DNA of 64,000 nt from Methanocalculus chunghsingensis (GTDB lineage Archaea > Halobacteriota > Methanomicrobia > Methanomicrobiales > Methanocorpusculaceae): positions 1 to 64,000 of the forward strand of contig NZ_JWHL01000007.1 in assembly GCF_018132105.1 (NCBI RefSeq), written 5' to 3'. The notes beneath the pieces were generated by a model. It was not told the DNA's origin. It saw only the letters and a list, made by a program, of their open reading frames with translations, and ran no database searches. Positions 44,158 through 51,969 of the stretch are shown here, one piece after another (the stretch's first letter is position 1; each line of letters begins with the position of its first letter). The position numbers were made by a program, and so were the translations under genes.

Positions 44158-45450
44158 TCAGATCGGCTTATATGATCCCCACTTCTCAAGTGCCCGCCCA
44201 AGCTCTCGCGCCTTCGTTGCCTTCTCCTCAAGGGTGATGCCGTCCTGCCAGGCCTCAATCGCCTGCATCGCTGCTGCGGCACCAGCCCGCGTGCCATCAG
44301 GATGCCCATGGATTCCGCCGGAGACGAGGAGGACGAGATCTTCACCATATATATCAAGAACATCAGGAACGAGACCTGGATGAAGCCCGCCTGATGAAAC
44401 CGGGAAGGCGCTTTTGATCCCATGCCAGTCCTGATCAAGGGACATATGCCCCACACCGGTAACCTTCTTCTCCCTGAGAATATCTGCAAGGATCTTCGCC
44501 TCATCCGCCGTTCCAACGAGTTTTCCAACCGCCGTCCCCGTATGAATCTGGGATACACCGATGAGACGCATGATTTTTGCAAGGAACTGCATCGAGATGC
44601 CATGCCTCGGATCCCGATCGAAGGCGGCATGCATCGCCCTGTGTGCATGGATCGCAAGCCCGAGGTCAGAACAGTAGTCACGGAGTGTCATCACCGAGGC
44701 AGTCCCTGCAACGACGACATCGATCATTGCATAGTTCCATCCGTTCTCAACAAGGAAGTCCGCACGCGACTTCATCGTCTCGGTATCAGCGGTGATATTG
44801 ATGAATGCCGACTTCTCCTCTCCCGTCTCCCGCTCAGCCTTCTCCCGCATATCAGCAAGGGCAACAACCCGGTCTTCAAACCGGTTGAAAGTGGTTGAGG
44901 TGAGGTTTTCATCATCCTTGACACAGTCGAACCCACCGATCCAGGTCTCATATCCGATCTCGGCATGTTCGGCAGCTGAAAAGCCGATCTTCGGCTTTGG
45001 GACGGCACCTGTCATCGGCCGACCATGGATCCCCATCATATCCCTGATCCCCTCCATCCCAAAGTGAGGGCCTTTGAAATGGCGGAGATACCCCTCCGGG
45101 AGGGTCGCATCAATGAGGCGGAGATGATCAACCGCCTTCATCCCGAAGATGTTGCCGGCGATGCCGCTTAAGAGCTGGACGAGATTTCCCTCTTCCCAGA
45201 GACCGGCCGGGTATGCGATTGTAAGGTAATGATCATCAATATCAAACGCTGTCGCCTGGAGATCCCGCATGCGGGGCGGGAGAGAGTGAAGGGTGGTCCA
45301 GGTTCCGGTTGAGCTCTCTGAGGCGATCCGCCCTGCCGCCTCCTTCTCACTGATTCCCTCTGCTGGATCAAATGAGAAGAGACAGATGATATCGTCTCTG
45401 GCGGGTGTGTAGGTGAGATCGACAAACTCATTGTACCAGTCGATTGCCAT
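44158..45450 (-). CDS. rbcL: ribulose-1,5-bisphosphate carboxylase, type III large subunit
   Basis: A 430-residue archaeal type III RuBisCO. Catalytic residues are all visible: Lys152 in PKPK, carbamylated Lys178 with metal ligands Asp180 and Glu181 in GGFDCVKDDE, and the loop-6 lysine in GTAVGKLVG. It carboxylates ribulose 1,5-bisphosphate to two 3-phosphoglycerates, using substrate from ribose-1,5-bisphosphate isomerase (259-1206). The start at 45450 is fixed by AAGGAG 6 nt upstream; the ATG/GTG at 45495 would extend it 15 residues into the SRAP gene. It lies 38 bp downstream of the SRAP gene on the same strand. Confidence 0.95.
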   Translation of the reverse strand: MAIDWYNEFVDLTYTPARDDIICLFSFDPAEGISEKEAAGRIASESSTGTWTTLHSLPPRMRDLQATAFDIDDHYLTIAYPAGLWEEGNLVQLLSGIAGNIFGMKAVDHLRLIDATLPEGYLRHFKGPHFGMEGIRDMMGIHGRPMTGAVPKPKIGFSAAEHAEIGYETWIGGFDCVKDDENLTSTTFNRFEDRVVALADMREKAERETGEEKSAFINITADTETMKSRADFLVENGWNYAMIDVVVAGTASVMTLRDYCSDLGLAIHAHRAMHAAFDRDPRHGISMQFLAKIMRLIGVSQIHTGTAVGKLVGTADEAKILADILREKKVTGVGHMSLDQDWHGIKSAFPVSSGGLHPGLVPDVLDIYGEDLVLLVSGGIHGHPDGTRAGAAAAMQAIEAWQDGITLEEKATKARELGRALEKWGSYKPI

Positions 45451-45488
45451 ACCTTCTCCTTGGCGCACCCTGTTGATAAATACGTCTG

Positions 45489-46064
45489 CTACCACCAGTC
45501 ATGCAGATCAGGGGGGCTGATGAGGGAGGGATCATCCGGAGCATCCGGATGGTTGATCGCCATCCCGACCCTGATGATCTGAAGGCTGGTATCAGCAGGA
45601 CGGAGGTCTCCACCTGCGAGGTATGCAACCCCCCCTTCCTCCGAAAGGAGGAGGGGCATCCGGTCATGGACGGTCGATACCGGAGGGAGAGCCGGGCAGG
45701 TGATGATCAGAAAGGCATCCCCGGTGGTGAGCCCGGCTGCATACAGAAGAGGCGTATCGGGAGATGAGATGTACCAGGGCTCTCTCCGTGATCCAACAGA
45801 TTTCCATTCATAAAACCCACTCATGGGAACGAGGCAGCGACTCCTCCGCTTGGAAGCGCTCTCAAAAAGACGTTCAAACCGTCCATTGATCTGTCTCGCC
45901 CCATCCCGCCTGCGAAGACCAAAGACGGCCTCCTGTATCGTCAGATCAACTGTCACCACCGGGAGGTGCTGGCCGGGTGCACAATTATACCGTGGAAACA
46001 GTACAGGACCACCGAACCGTTCGGCAAGAAGACGGGTGCCGATGATCGTATAGCGGGAGCACAT
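45489..46064 (-). CDS. SRAP (YedK/HMCES-type) abasic-site processing protein
   Basis: 191 residues. SRAP proteins use the N-terminal Cys2 to form a covalent crosslink with abasic sites in single-stranded DNA, protecting them at replication forks. All key residues are present: Cys2, the Asn60/Arg62 pair (INGR), Glu86 in GFYEW and His133 in TVHDRMP. The segment between INGR and the RRRCLVP-like motif is shorter than usual. Apparently first gene of a two-gene unit with RuBisCO, a combination without an obvious reason. Confidence 0.88.
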   Translation of the reverse strand: MCSRYTIIGTRLLAERFGGPVLFPRYNCAPGQHLPVVTVDLTIQEAVFGLRRRDGARQINGRFERLFESASKRRSRCLVPMSGFYEWKSVGSRREPWYISSPDTPLLYAAGLTTGDAFLIITCPALPPVSTVHDRMPLLLSEEGGVAYLAGGDLRPADTSLQIIRVGMAINHPDAPDDPSLISPPDLHDWW

Positions 46065-46131
46065 CCCTCTCTTTCACCCTACCCAATACCAGATCCTGAA
46101 CAATCGATATCCGCACCGCTCATGAAAAAAA

Positions 46132-46797
46132 TTAGATGGTTTTAAAGCAGAGATACCAGTCTTTACACTCGTATCCTTCTGTATCCCGGATCTCAGACTG
46201 TTCAACGGTCTTTGGCGGGGGAACCACAACCTTGTCTCCAGGCTGCCAGTTTGCCGGCGTTGCAACACTGTGCGTATCGCTCGTCTGGAATGCCTTTAGG
46301 AGGCGGATAAGCTCGGGGATATTCCTCCCGTTTGAGAGCGGGTAATAAAGAATGCACCTGATGATCATCGAGGGGTCGATGAAGAAGACGGCGCGGACCG
46401 CAGCAGTGCTGCTCTGGTTTGGATGAATCATGCCAAAGAGTGATGCGACATGCATATCCAGATCTGCAATCACCGGGAAGGGAATCTTCACCCCCATCTT
46501 CTCCTTGATGTTTCGCACCCATGCAAGGTGAGAGTGGATGCTGTCAATCGAGAGGCCGACAAGCTGGGCATTGAGTGCCTGGAACTCATCATCCGCTGCA
46601 GCAAGCGCCATGAATTCGGTCGTGCAGACGGGGGTGAAATCAGCGGGATGGGAGAAGAGGACGACCCACTTCTTATCCTTGTAATCGGATAATTTCATGA
46701 CACCATGAGTAGTTACCGCCTCAAAGTCGGGAGCTTCCTCTCCGATCCGCGGCATCGCCGGGGGGCATTCACAGTACATATCCATATCCTCGCACAT
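46132..46797 (-). CDS. peroxiredoxin (archaeal 1-Cys/Prx6 type)
   Basis: 221 residues. Reduces peroxides through the peroxidatic Cys58 in PADFTPVCTTEF. Long Prx6-type C-terminal domain (NWQPGDKVVVPPP) with extra cysteines near the end (YECKDWYLC) that could resolve or regulate. The N-terminus (MCEDMDMYCECPP) has three more cysteines, unusual for the family. It is last in an operon after the CMD protein gene, and its GGAGTGA site lies at the end of that gene. The Grx-TrxR protein at 50748 is a plausible reductant. Confidence 0.93.
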   Translation of the reverse strand: MCEDMDMYCECPPAMPRIGEEAPDFEAVTTHGVMKLSDYKDKKWVVLFSHPADFTPVCTTEFMALAAADDEFQALNAQLVGLSIDSIHSHLAWVRNIKEKMGVKIPFPVIADLDMHVASLFGMIHPNQSSTAAVRAVFFIDPSMIIRCILYYPLSNGRNIPELIRLLKAFQTSDTHSVATPANWQPGDKVVVPPPKTVEQSEIRDTEGYECKDWYLCFKTI

Positions 46798-46805
46798 CAG
46801 TCAAA

Positions 46806-47159
46806 TCACTCCTTCATGATCTCATCCATGGCGCTCTTACCATAGACATAAGCAGGCATGCCGGAGAGCATAAAAGTCACACGAAGACCTTCCTCGATCT
46901 CCTCTTTTGTGACACCCAGATTCTTTGCACCGGCAAGCTGGGCACGAACAGCATGTTCATCCCGGAGTGCGGCAGCGATGGCGATGGCAAGCACCTTCTT
47001 GGTCTTTCGATCAAGTGCTCCGTCAGCCCAGATATGCTGGTCAAATTTCATGACCATCTCAAACATCTCCGGCTCCTTATCCATCAGTCCACGGAAGAAG
47101 ACCGGGACTTTCCCGATCTTCTCCTCAAGGGACTGAAGATTCTTCGCCTTCTGATCCAT
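46806..47159 (-). CDS. carboxymuconolactone decarboxylase (CMD/AhpD-like) family protein
   Basis: 117 residues, all helical. KKVLAIAIAAALRDEHAVRAQLAGAKNLGVTKEEI is the CMD core, but the CxxC of true AhpD is absent (RDEHAV), so it is not a classical alkylhydroperoxidase. ATG 47159 has GGGAGTG 9 nt upstream. Lies between the desulforedoxin-like gene and peroxiredoxin, so it is likely tied to peroxide defence in an undefined role. Confidence 0.85.
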   Translation of the reverse strand: MDQKAKNLQSLEEKIGKVPVFFRGLMDKEPEMFEMVMKFDQHIWADGALDRKTKKVLAIAIAAALRDEHAVRAQLAGAKNLGVTKEEIEEGLRVTFMLSGMPAYVYGKSAMDEIMKE

Positions 47160-47167
47160 AGTACCGT

Positions 47168-47293
47168 TCACTCCCTCAGTGCCATTGGCTGGCCGCAGCA
47201 GATCAGTTCTCCACCGCCAACCTCTTTCACTTCGACGACGTTTTCACAGATCTCGCAGACGAAGATCTGCCCTTCTTCAGATACATTGACCAT
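47168..47293 (-). CDS. desulforedoxin-like mini-protein (41 residues)
   Basis: A very short gene. The protein has FVCEICENVVEV and LICCGQPM, giving the CxxC...CC pattern of desulforedoxin and the N-terminal domain of desulfoferrodoxin, which bind one Fe(Cys)4 centre. GAGGTG lies 6 nt before ATG 47293. The stop is followed closely by the CMD gene. It probably carries electrons in the same oxygen-defence operon. No superoxide-reductase catalytic domain is attached. Confidence 0.88.
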   Translation of the reverse strand: MVNVSEEGQIFVCEICENVVEVKEVGGGELICCGQPMALRE

Positions 47294-47360
47294 TTTTAAC
47301 ACCTCATTCGATTATTCTCCTGCCTGACGGTGCATTGCTGCACAAACTGTTTGAGATGCT

Positions 47361-47603
47361 TCAGATGTTTGATCCACCGCGTTTTGGGGGTTTGTTAACA
47401 TCCTCGGCAGTCTTGATATCAGGCCTGATATGGGTCATCGGGAAGCACTGGTACTCAGCACACTCGCAGGTCGGACATTTTCTGAGATCTTCCTCGACTT
47501 TGCTCAGAACCATCTCAGAACCACAGTCAATGCAGACATACTTGCCCGGGTTTGCCTTCGTTCCAGCCTTTACAATTTCACAACGTTCTTCTGGATTTCC
47601 CAT
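47361..47603 (-). CDS. zinc-ribbon/rubredoxin-like small protein
   Basis: Eighty residues with two Cys pairs, KYVCIDCGSEM and RKCPTCECAEYQC, forming a zinc ribbon or rubredoxin-like metal site. ATG 47603 has GGTGA upstream, and a TATA stretch lies at about 47637-47644; the longer frame to 47690 is rejected. Upstream of, and co-directional with, the desulforedoxin-CMD-peroxiredoxin genes. Function unknown; redox or stress role suggested by neighbours only. Confidence 0.7.
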   Translation of the reverse strand: MGNPEERCEIVKAGTKANPGKYVCIDCGSEMVLSKVEEDLRKCPTCECAEYQCFPMTHIRPDIKTAEDVNKPPKRGGSNI

Positions 47604-47636
47604 TGGTTTTTCACCAGAACGTGGATAGAACCTAAG

Positions 47637-47646
47637 AATATATAAT
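47637..47646 (-). promoter_or_regulatory. TATA box for the zinc-ribbon gene
   Basis: AATTATATAT on the minus strand lies about 35 bp upstream of ATG 47603, within an AT-rich divergent region. It probably starts the oxygen-defence transcript. Confidence 0.45.
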
Positions 47647-47752
47647 TTTATTCTATGAGGATTTGTATATACGATGAAGTATTCAATCAATATGACCCTT
47701 AATCCGTTAATCAGCTGAAAGACTTATCTTCGTAGACGTAGAGAAAAGGTGC

Positions 47753-48376
47753 ATGGGATGTCATCTTGTTGCGCTCCTTGGTAGCCCCCGTAAGGAGGGA
47801 AATACTGCAAGGCTTCTCAAAGAAGCTGTCCGGGGAGCAGAAGAAGCCGGCTGTACGGTTGAGGTAATCCATGTCCCCGAACTTCAGATCAGGCCCTGTA
47901 TGGAGATCTTTGCCTGCAAAACCAAAGCCGAATGCGCAATTAAAGACGAAATGGGGACGTACTACACGAAGATACGGGATGCAGACGGGCTGATCGTCGC
48001 CACCCCGGTCATGACGATGGGGGTCCCGGGTGCGCTGAAGTCCTTCCTTGATCGGTTCCAGGTCTTCTACATGGCCAAGTACGAGAGGGGTGAGCCCCTT
48101 GTAACATCGGAAGAGCGAAAGATCCGCAAAATGCTCCTCCTCTCGATTGCAGGGATGAATATACCAAATCTCTTCGCCGGGCTTCTCCAGACGATGCATG
48201 CCTTTGGTGAGATCACCGACTGCCCGCTCTGGGAGAAGGTTCTCCTGCCTGATATGGACAATGTCAGGGATATCACAACCCGGCCTGATATCCTGAAAGA
48301 AGCATATGAGAAGGGATATGCCCTTGGTGAGGAGATTCAAAAAGCAACATCAGAAGTAGCCCTCTCCATGGAGTGA
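47753..48376 (+). CDS. NADPH-dependent FMN reductase / iron-sulfur flavoprotein-like
   Basis: 207 residues with the flavodoxin-like fold of the FMN reductase family: LLGSPRKEGNTARLLKEAV near the start, and a middle segment (IRPCMEIFACKTKAECAIKDEM) that has cysteines but not the compact CxxCxxCx(n)C of iron-sulfur flavoprotein. TPVMTMGVPGALKSFLDR is the flavin-site motif. Its 3' end overlaps the convergent radC by 27 bp. Likely an electron donor in the oxygen-defence cluster. Confidence 0.8.
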   Translation: MGCHLVALLGSPRKEGNTARLLKEAVRGAEEAGCTVEVIHVPELQIRPCMEIFACKTKAECAIKDEMGTYYTKIRDADGLIVATPVMTMGVPGALKSFLDRFQVFYMAKYERGEPLVTSEERKIRKMLLLSIAGMNIPNLFAGLLQTMHAFGEITDCPLWEKVLLPDMDNVRDITTRPDILKEAYEKGYALGEEIQKATSEVALSME

Positions 48377-49030
48377 ACAGAACCCCTTCTCAGAGACGAT
48401 GATGTGATCGATGAGGCGGATCCCAAGGACCTCCCCGGCCTCGGCGAGCTTCTTTGTGACCGCAATATCATCACTGCTTGGTGTCAGACTCCCGGAGGGA
48501 TGGTTATGCATCAGGATGATCGAGGCGGCACGATCAGTGATCGCATCCGCATAGACCTCCCTCGGATGGATCTGGCTCTGGTTTAGTATCCCTTTCGTGA
48601 TGACCCTGCTCCGAATCAGCTCATGGGCTCCATTGAGGGTGATACAGATGACATGCTCCTGCCTCTCACGCCTGATAGACTCTGCATAGGGAAGGGCATC
48701 CTCCGGTTGTGTAATCCTCGGCCGGAATGTTGTATCCAGAAATCGTCGTGTCAGCTCGATTGAAGCAAGTATCTGGCAGGCCTTCGCCTCTCCGACACCC
48801 GGAATCTTCAGAAGATCCTCACACGAGACTGCATCCTGTTTCTCGCGGAGACAGGCGCTGATCTTCCCTGAGAGGGTGGTGACGTCATGGCCCCGAATCC
48901 CTCTGCCGATGATCGCAGCCACCAGTTCATCATCAGAGAGGGCAGAAGGGCCCCGTGACAGTATCCTCTCTCTGGGGCGATCGATCGCCGGGGTCTCCCG
49001 GATATGACGTATTTCCGTCCGGATCTTCAT
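48350..49030 (-). CDS. radC: RadC family JAMM-domain protein
   Basis: 226 residues. N-terminal helix-hairpin-helix (LLKIPGVGEAKACQILASIEL) and the C-terminal JAB/MPN metalloprotease-like domain with HNHPSGSLTPSSDD, the complete metal motif. RadC was once tied to DNA repair, but its true activity is unresolved. Typical of bacteria and of some methanogens. Confidence 0.92.
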   Translation of the reverse strand: MKIRTEIRHIRETPAIDRPRERILSRGPSALSDDELVAAIIGRGIRGHDVTTLSGKISACLREKQDAVSCEDLLKIPGVGEAKACQILASIELTRRFLDTTFRPRITQPEDALPYAESIRRERQEHVICITLNGAHELIRSRVITKGILNQSQIHPREVYADAITDRAASIILMHNHPSGSLTPSSDDIAVTKKLAEAGEVLGIRLIDHIIVSEKGFCSLHGEGYF

Positions 49031-49117
49031 TGTATCTTTATTTCTTGCCTGCTCCGTTTAAGGATGTCGTTCGCCACCACCAAAACATTTTTCCAGTTCC
49101 AGGGCAATTGAAGATGT

Positions 49118-49618
49118 ATGGCAACAGAACAGGATATTATGGAGGCATTTGCTGGCGAATCGCAGGCAAACAGGAAGTACGCAATCTTTGCCGAGAAAGC
49201 TAAGGAAGACGGCTATGCAAATGTTGCCCGCCTCTTCCGTGCAGCCTCCCAGGCCGAGGAGATCCATGCCCGCCGCCTCCTGAGGGTTGCTGGTTTGATC
49301 AAATCAACAGCTGATAACCTGAGTGGAGGGATCGAAGGGGAGACGCATGAATTTACGACGATGTACCCGGAGTTCATCAAGCGTGCCGGTGAAGAGGGAA
49401 GAAAGGATGCCGAAATCACCTTCACCCATGCGATGAAAGCTGAGGAGGTTCATGCAGGACTGTATAAGGATGCCCTCGAAGCGGTCACAAAGGGTGACGA
49501 TCTCGTCGTCAAGGATGTCAGACTCTGCCCGGTCTGTGGAAATATTGCTCTTGGAGACGTACCTGAGAAGTGCCCGATCTGTGGAGTCCCCGGGGCGGGC
49601 TTCCTCACTGTTGAATAA
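49118..49618 (+). CDS. rbr: rubrerythrin
   Basis: 166-residue peroxide reductase of anaerobes. The four-helix di-iron domain (EAFAGESQANRKY, AEEIHARRLL, HAMKAEEVHAGLY with the Glu/His ligands) is followed by a rubredoxin-like domain with CPVCG and CPICG. Start ATG 49118. A T7 run follows the stop. With the peroxiredoxin cluster it forms an oxygen-defence neighbourhood. Confidence 0.95.
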   Translation: MATEQDIMEAFAGESQANRKYAIFAEKAKEDGYANVARLFRAASQAEEIHARRLLRVAGLIKSTADNLSGGIEGETHEFTTMYPEFIKRAGEEGRKDAEITFTHAMKAEEVHAGLYKDALEAVTKGDDLVVKDVRLCPVCGNIALGDVPEKCPICGVPGAGFLTVE

Positions 49619-49625
49619 ATCCTTC

Positions 49626-49632
49626 TTTTTTT
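49626..49632 (+). terminator. T7 terminator after rubrerythrin
   Basis: Seven consecutive T, 7 bp after the stop at 49618. Confidence 0.55.
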
Positions 49633-49690
49633 CCCTCAGGTTCAGGAGAACGAGCAAACCTTCATGTAATTTTATGAGGAAAGTATACCT

Positions 49691-50722
49691 GTGAGATACC
49701 AGTGGGAGTCTGTTGACCGTCTTTCGTTAGGAATCGTAGGGCTGATTGCGTTAATCACCTTTATTGCATTTTTTCCCCTGATGCGGGTCATTGTCCTCGC
49801 CCTCTCACTGGCGATCGTCCTGATTCCGTACCAGGAGCGGCTCGCGAGGCGGATCTCCCCTGCCCTCTCTGCAATTCTTATAACAGTCGGAGTCGTCTTT
49901 ACCCTGCTTGTGACGGTTATTCTCACCGGAACAGTATTGTATCAGAATATGGAGTACCTCATATCCATCATATCAAGCATGATCGAAGGCTTTAAGGGAG
50001 CTTTTGAGTCAGATCTCTTCCTCTCCATTCCGGATCTCGGATTTGAAGAGATGACAAATACACTCCTCACAACCATACGGGATACAATTTTTTCCTATCT
50101 CATGTCAGTTCCAGGCATTGGTGTGGAGCTGATCCTCTTCATCGGCTCTCTCTATCTCTTCGTATGTAAAGGGCAGAAGATCGGTGATGATATCAGTAAA
50201 GGCCTGTATGGACGCTCCCGCAACAATATCACCATCATCTGGAAGAGAGTGAGCGACACCCTCTACTCGATATATATCGTTCATTTCTCAATAGCAGTCA
50301 TAACCTTCTTCCTTGCCCTCCCCTTCTTCTGGCTCCTCGGATATGACCATATTATCTTTTATTCGGTTCTCTGTGCACTATTTGCCCTGGTGCCATTCCT
50401 CGGTCCGTTCGTCATCCTTGCATTCCTGGCACTCTATGCCCTCTCCATGGGAGATATCCGGGCACTCCTCCTCATCCTCTTCATCGGCTATCCGGTGCTC
50501 AGTATCGCAACCGACCTCTATCTCAGGCCGGTACTGATGGGCAAGCGGGTGGAGATCAATCCGGTCGTCATCTTCATCGGGTTCTTCGGGGGTATGGCTG
50601 TGATGGGGATCATCGGATTCATTCTCGGTCCACTCCTTCTTTCCCTGATAATCGGAGGATATCAGATCGTCATCAATGAGCTCCATGCTGCAACAAGCCA
50701 ATCCGAGGCTCCCAAAGCATAA
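49691..50722 (+). CDS. AI-2E transporter (PerM/UPF0118) family protein
   Basis: 343-residue membrane protein with seven to eight helices. The family's central region (KGLYGRSRNNITIIWKRVSDTLYSIYIVHFSIAVITF) and the C-terminal region (PVLSIATDLYLRPVLMGKRVEINPVVIFIGFFGG) are clear. Members include autoinducer exporters and Na+/H+ antiporters; the substrate is not predictable. GTG start 49691 with GAGG upstream. The stop is followed 25 bp later by the Grx-TrxR gene. Confidence 0.9.
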   Translation: MRYQWESVDRLSLGIVGLIALITFIAFFPLMRVIVLALSLAIVLIPYQERLARRISPALSAILITVGVVFTLLVTVILTGTVLYQNMEYLISIISSMIEGFKGAFESDLFLSIPDLGFEEMTNTLLTTIRDTIFSYLMSVPGIGVELILFIGSLYLFVCKGQKIGDDISKGLYGRSRNNITIIWKRVSDTLYSIYIVHFSIAVITFFLALPFFWLLGYDHIIFYSVLCALFALVPFLGPFVILAFLALYALSMGDIRALLLILFIGYPVLSIATDLYLRPVLMGKRVEINPVVIFIGFFGGMAVMGIIGFILGPLLLSLIIGGYQIVINELHAATSQSEAPKA

Positions 50723-50747
50723 TATAATCTCATATCCATTCAGAGAT

Positions 50748-51911
50748 ATGAGCGATATAACCGTCTATTCCACCGAGCGTTGCCCGTACTGTGCGATGGT
50801 GAAGGCGTATCTCAATAAGAAGGATATCTCCTATACCGTCATTGATGTCGGGAAGCCGGAGAATATTGAGGATGCAAAGGAGATGATCAGGATCTCCGGC
50901 CAGCGGGGAGTCCCCGTAACCGTCATTGACGGGGAGGTGATCATCGGCTTTGACACTGCACGGTTCAATGAGATCTTCGGGATTGAAGAGTCGGGCGGAG
51001 CATATGATCTGATCATCATCGGTGCAGGGCCGGCGGGATTAACTGCGGCGGTCTATGCAGCCCGGAAGCTCCTCTCAACCCTCGTCATCTCGGAGAATAT
51101 CGGTGGCCAGTCGAACGAGAGCTGGGCGATTGAGAACTATATGGGGTACCTGATGATCACCGGATCGGATCTGATGGCAAAGTTTGAAGAGCAGGTCCAT
51201 ACCCAGAATGTCAATCTTGAACTTGATCGTGTTTCACGCATTGAAACAATGGATGACGGGAGGTTTCATATCAAAACCGCGTCTGATCAGGCCTTTACCG
51301 CCCGGAGTGTCATCATCGCATCCGGGAAGCATCCCCGGATGCTTGGAGTCGAAGGAGAAGAGAAATTCCTTGGAAAAGGGCTCTCGATATGTTCGACATG
51401 TGACGGGCCCCTGTACCGGAATAAGACGGTTGTGATCGTCGGCGGCGGCAACTCTGCCGTCCAGACCACCATCGAGATGGCAAAGATTGCCAGGGACGTC
51501 CATCTCATCGTCAGGAGCAGTATTCGCGCCGATGAGGTCTTTGAACGCCAGCTTGATGATCTGAAGAATCTCAGTATCCATACCGGTTATGACGTCGCCA
51601 GAATCGGCGGTGACAAATTCGTCCGCTCAATTGTGATTAAAAACAGGGAGAGTGGGGAGGAGAAGACGCTCCCTGCAGACGGAGTCTTCATTGAGATCGG
51701 TCTTATTCCAAATACCGGGTTTTTAAATGGATTCCTTGAGATGAATGATCAGGGTGAGATCATCGTCGATCCAAACTGTCATACAAATGTTCCCGGGATC
51801 TTTGCTGCAGGAGATGTAACCGCTATCAAAGGAAAACAGATCATCATTGCCGCAGGGGAAGGAGCAAAAGCGGCTCTCGAAGCCCATGACTACCTGATGG
51901 CAACGGAGTAG
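50748..51911 (+). CDS. glutaredoxin-thioredoxin reductase fusion
   Basis: 387 residues. Residues 1-80 are a glutaredoxin domain with CPYC at 12-15 and the TVPT-like cis-Pro loop (GVPVTVIDG). Residues 85-387 are a thioredoxin-reductase-type flavoprotein: FAD motif GAGPAG at 92-97, redox pair CSTC at 215-218, NAD(P) motif GGGNSA, and GIFAAGDVT near the end. The arrangement resembles AhpF, where a linked thiol domain passes electrons from the reductase to a peroxiredoxin. ATG 50748; the frame from 50676 overlaps the previous gene and is rejected. Confidence 0.9.
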   Translation: MSDITVYSTERCPYCAMVKAYLNKKDISYTVIDVGKPENIEDAKEMIRISGQRGVPVTVIDGEVIIGFDTARFNEIFGIEESGGAYDLIIIGAGPAGLTAAVYAARKLLSTLVISENIGGQSNESWAIENYMGYLMITGSDLMAKFEEQVHTQNVNLELDRVSRIETMDDGRFHIKTASDQAFTARSVIIASGKHPRMLGVEGEEKFLGKGLSICSTCDGPLYRNKTVVIVGGGNSAVQTTIEMAKIARDVHLIVRSSIRADEVFERQLDDLKNLSIHTGYDVARIGGDKFVRSIVIKNRESGEEKTLPADGVFIEIGLIPNTGFLNGFLEMNDQGEIIVDPNCHTNVPGIFAAGDVTAIKGKQIIIAAGEGAKAALEAHDYLMATE

Positions 51912-51969
51912 GTCCGCCCAGATTACAAAGCGAATACTATATCCATACAGTTCTATATACAACACGATT

